14,121 nt of DNA from Deltaproteobacteria bacterium (GTDB lineage: Bacteria > Desulfobacterota > Desulfobacteria > Desulfobacterales > ETH-SRB1). The notes beneath the pieces are model-generated. The model was not told where the DNA came from. It saw only the letters and a program-made list of their open reading frames with translations, and did no database searches. Of the stretch, positions 13,301 through 14,121 are shown in pieces. The translations under genes were made by a program, and so were the position numbers. Numbering within the stretch: position 1 is the stretch's first letter; the number at the start of each line of letters is the position of its first letter. Location of the stretch: the NCBI GenBank assembly GCA_030262795.1, contig JAJSZO010000046.1, positions 1-14,121 on the forward strand, given 5' to 3'.

Positions 13301-13762
13301 TATTTCAATAATTATCTCCAGAAGATCCCTGGCATCTAATCCAAGGATAGGTCTTCCATCTGATTTTATGTTGCCGATTTTATCTAACTTTAAATTTAAT
13401 TTATGTACGGAATCAAGATCCGGCATAACTACAAGATTGTGATTTTTTCGAACCTTACCTTTTTTTTTATATATATTGCTAATCTCGGAAGTTAAAATAA
13501 AGCGGACTTTATTACGACATGACAATGGAACTTTTTCATCGCATTTTTGAGATAATTCATCCTTTAGTTTAAAAAGTCCTTCTTCAGCCGGCTGTAATTT
13601 TTCTTTTATTTCTGAAAACCATTCGGGGTGTGTAAAATCACCAGTACCAACAACTGTTATTCCTTTAAATTGAGCTGAAATATATATATTCTCAAGATCC
13701 ATATTTTTTGCTGTAGCTCTTGAAAATTTAGAATGAACATGAAAATCCGCAATAAATTTCAT
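10373..13762 (-). CDS. endonuclease Q-like PHP nuclease fused to UvrD/PcrA-type DNA helicase
   Basis: This is an 1129-aa DNA-repair fusion. Residues 1 to about 415 form an EndoQ-like module: PHP-type metal ligands HVH (8-10), GTGDFTHP (39-46), SEIS with Glu93, His108, AHIW (163-166) and SDAH (222-225), then a zinc knuckle C279-x2-C282...C295-x2-C298. EndoQ enzymes nick DNA 5' of uracil, hypoxanthine, xanthine and abasic sites. After a Lys/Gln-rich linker (about 415-470) comes a complete SF1A helicase: Q-motif NKNQLKAV, Walker A AGPGTGKT (491-498), TNKAAREMRDRL, DEYQD (681-685), GDPDQSIYGFRG (709-719), NYRST, TMHTAKGLEFPVVF (1025-1038) and EEERKLFYVAMTRAKEKLY (1060-1078). The chain ends QLKLF, a beta-clamp-binding type pentapeptide. 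Nicking, unwinding and clamp recruitment in one chain suggests a deaminated-base repair machine. Shine-Dalgarno is weak (CAGGAA, about 12 bases upstream). Confidence 0.9.
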   Translation of the reverse strand: MKFIADFHVHSKFSRATAKNMDLENIYISAQFKGITVVGTGDFTHPEWFSEIKEKLQPAEEGLFKLKDELSQKCDEKVPLSCRNKVRFILTSEISNIYKKKGKVRKNHNLVVMPDLDSVHKLNLKLDKIGNIKSDGRPILGLDARDLLEIIIEISDSSFIIPAHIWTPWFSLFGSKSGFDSIEECFEDLSHYIFAVETGLSSDPLMNWRISGLDGLTLVSNSDAHSPLNLGREANIFNTILSYPKIMSAIKLGNPEEFLGTFEFYPEEGKYHLDGHRKCKVCLKPNQSIANNGLCNVCGKPLTLGVLYRVEELADRPEGLKPSKTHPYYNHIPLAEILSEILNLGPKSKKVQRNYMAALESLGPELEILHNLSVNNIEKARIPLLGEAINRMRKQKVIIFPGYDGEYGKVRVFKQDEKQKLLGQKQLFEVPVLLKPLQSQKKCKIPEKQTSGFSKKPDQINHSKQKNIFDSLNKNQLKAVKHKTGPLLIVAGPGTGKTLTLTHRIAYIITERKVSFENILAVTFTNKAAREMRDRLLLLMGKAKELPEVTTFHSFCFKILKNLNNDKNYTIIDDFDLKILIIEAIKQAEIKGVKVSTKPSALLNMIVSAKQNLLYPQDNLKEINESEREEFSAIYKEYQNILSIEKLYDYEDLIFNIVGLLESDMDFCKKYKDKYKHIFVDEYQDLNKGQYRIIKALTTSNGNICVIGDPDQSIYGFRGSDVRYFKNFIKDYPEAEIINLNQNYRSTETILEASYQTIKNHRDYNISGSVSRVYSDIKGSKKINIIECGSEKAEAVAIGKIIEKMVGGIGFHSIDYGSVDSSCIKNQMGFSDFAVLFRSWIQSKIIADVFNMANIPYQIINRENAFNSKGISELLSFLKIIDGRGSYFDFERIIYLTKAGVGKKTMQTFKTWCYKNKFSLKEAMLKTCRFPVDGISRPSQQKLYNFIINSVKIKEKIKNLTIEEKLLYLSEKTKIKDIITEQALNDIIVMIRNHDVKSTDFLSSIALHTDTDIYSSRAEKVSLMTMHTAKGLEFPVVFISGSEDGFIPMRKYGDEEPDIEEERKLFYVAMTRAKEKLYFTYATKRRVYGKMLAREASPFINDIEMSLKKNEEHYFKKTNKKTGIQLKLF

Positions 13763-13787
13763 AACTCAAAATTCCTGTTTTGATTTA

Positions 13788-13808
13788 AGGAACGTGGACG
13801 AAATAACT
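13788..13808 (+). repeat. solo end of the dispersed repeat, upstream of the helicase gene
   Basis: AGGAACGTGGACGAAATAAC plus T is identical to the first 21 bases of the 268-371 element, then diverges. It lies 26 bases before the start codon of the minus-strand EndoQ-helicase gene. Confidence 0.8.
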
Positions 13809-13830
13809 GATCACCCCCAAAAACATTAAT

Positions 13831-13904
13831 TTGTCCACTAATTTCACGAATTAGCACTAATCATTAGTTTCTATTTAGTGTAACTTCGTGAAATTAGTGG
13901 ACAA
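13831..13904. repeat. 74-bp hairpin element with perfect 20-bp arms
   Basis: TTGTCCACTAATTTCACGAA (13831-13850) is the exact complement of 13885-13904. Inside, CACTAA (13855-13860) pairs with TTAGTG (13875-13880), and ACTAAT-C-ATTAGT (13856-13868) is an alternative palindrome. It starts 7 bases after the stop of the partial minus-strand gene, and a GTTTTT run follows on that strand, so besides being a repeat element it might end that gene's transcript. Confidence 0.75.
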
Positions 13905-13911
13905 TAAACAA

Positions 13912-14121
13912 TCAGTTGATTTTCAAATAATTTTTTATCTCCTCAATATGCTTTTCCATATGATCATAATTGCTGGTATTAGACAGTATTATAAGGTGCT
14001 TGGATGCATCAATCGGAGATTCGCCCCTGCTGTCTAAAAACATTTTATACCAATTGGGCAAATTTTCATTATAGCTCGCAGAAAGCTCAACAGAACTTTG
14101 TCTGTTTTCCTTATTCCATTT
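13912..14121 (-). CDS. 3' part of an unidentified gene (partial)
   Basis: An open minus-strand frame enters at the window edge and runs 69 codons to a TGA at 13912-13914. It includes NWYKMFLDSRGESPIDASKH, LIILSNTSNYDHMEKHIEEI and ends KNYLKIN. It is soluble, with no membrane segment and a helical C-terminus. I do not recognise the family. Codon use and AT content match the downstream helicase gene. It runs in the same direction as the helicase with the hairpin element and a dispersed repeat end between them. Confidence 0.6.
   Translation of the reverse strand, partial: KWNKENRQSSVELSASYNENLPNWYKMFLDSRGESPIDASKHLIILSNTSNYDHMEKHIEEIKNYLKIN

Noticed and set aside
268..13808. CRISPR array made of the repeated motif
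   Set aside because: The copies are scattered kilobases apart, occur in both orientations and have no regular spacers or cas genes.

Overview
The window reads as accessory-rich chromosome from a Gram-negative anaerobe-type bacterium. The best guess is a sulfate-reducer-like Desulfobacterota (deltaproteobacterial) genome. This is inferred from the gene mix (class II-type PurE beside a long-form PurC, periplasmic DUF2914 protein, coiled-coil 'phasin' plus UbiB pair, EndoQ-helicase fusion, Tat-signal nitroreductase), from lipoprotein and signal-peptide types, and from the density of intergenic inverted repeats. No rRNA, tRNA or CRISPR array was seen.

Layout. 1-105 is the tail of an unidentified gene. 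268-371 is a complete 104-bp MITE-like element with perfect 28-bp terminal inverted repeats, placed directly in front of a small alanine-rich lipoprotein gene (392-739). A Tat-exported SagB/nitroreductase-like flavoprotein follows (901-1653). From 4871 down to 1988 a run of five minus-strand genes may form one operon: an SLT lytic transglycosylase, a DUF350 membrane protein overlapping it by one base, purC (SAICAR synthetase), a DUF2914 secreted protein and purE (class II-type AIR carboxylase). The two purine enzymes would act in consecutive steps, AIR to CAIR to SAICAR.

4920-7443 is a graveyard of mobile and defence genes. It holds the 5' stub of a DUF3795 gene, a frameshifted and truncated ISAzo13-family transposase, a truncated DruA/DUF4338 protein, roughly 57-bp imperfect inverted repeats enclosing all three, and an apparently intact IS200/IS605-type tnpA insertion that cuts off the N-terminal stub of a restriction/helicase-like gene.

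7597-9605 is a two-gene operon with overlapping stop and start: a phasin-like coiled-coil protein and a UbiB/ABC1 atypical kinase. 9645-9881 is an unknown 78-aa protein. 9949-10106 is a second, unrelated long inverted-repeat element. 10373-13762 encodes a 1129-aa fusion of an endonuclease Q (PHP-type deaminated-base nuclease) domain to a complete UvrD/PcrA-type helicase. Its last five residues, QLKLF, match the bacterial beta-clamp-binding motif. The window ends in the 3' part of an unidentified minus-strand gene.

A theme across the window is a short sequence (core AGGAACGTGGACGAA) found seven more-or-less intact times in 14 kb, several of them just upstream of ribosome binding sites and one supplying a stop codon. 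It looks like the end of a short non-autonomous mobile repeat. The strongest candidates for something under-described are this repeat family and the EndoQ-UvrD-clamp-motif repair protein.
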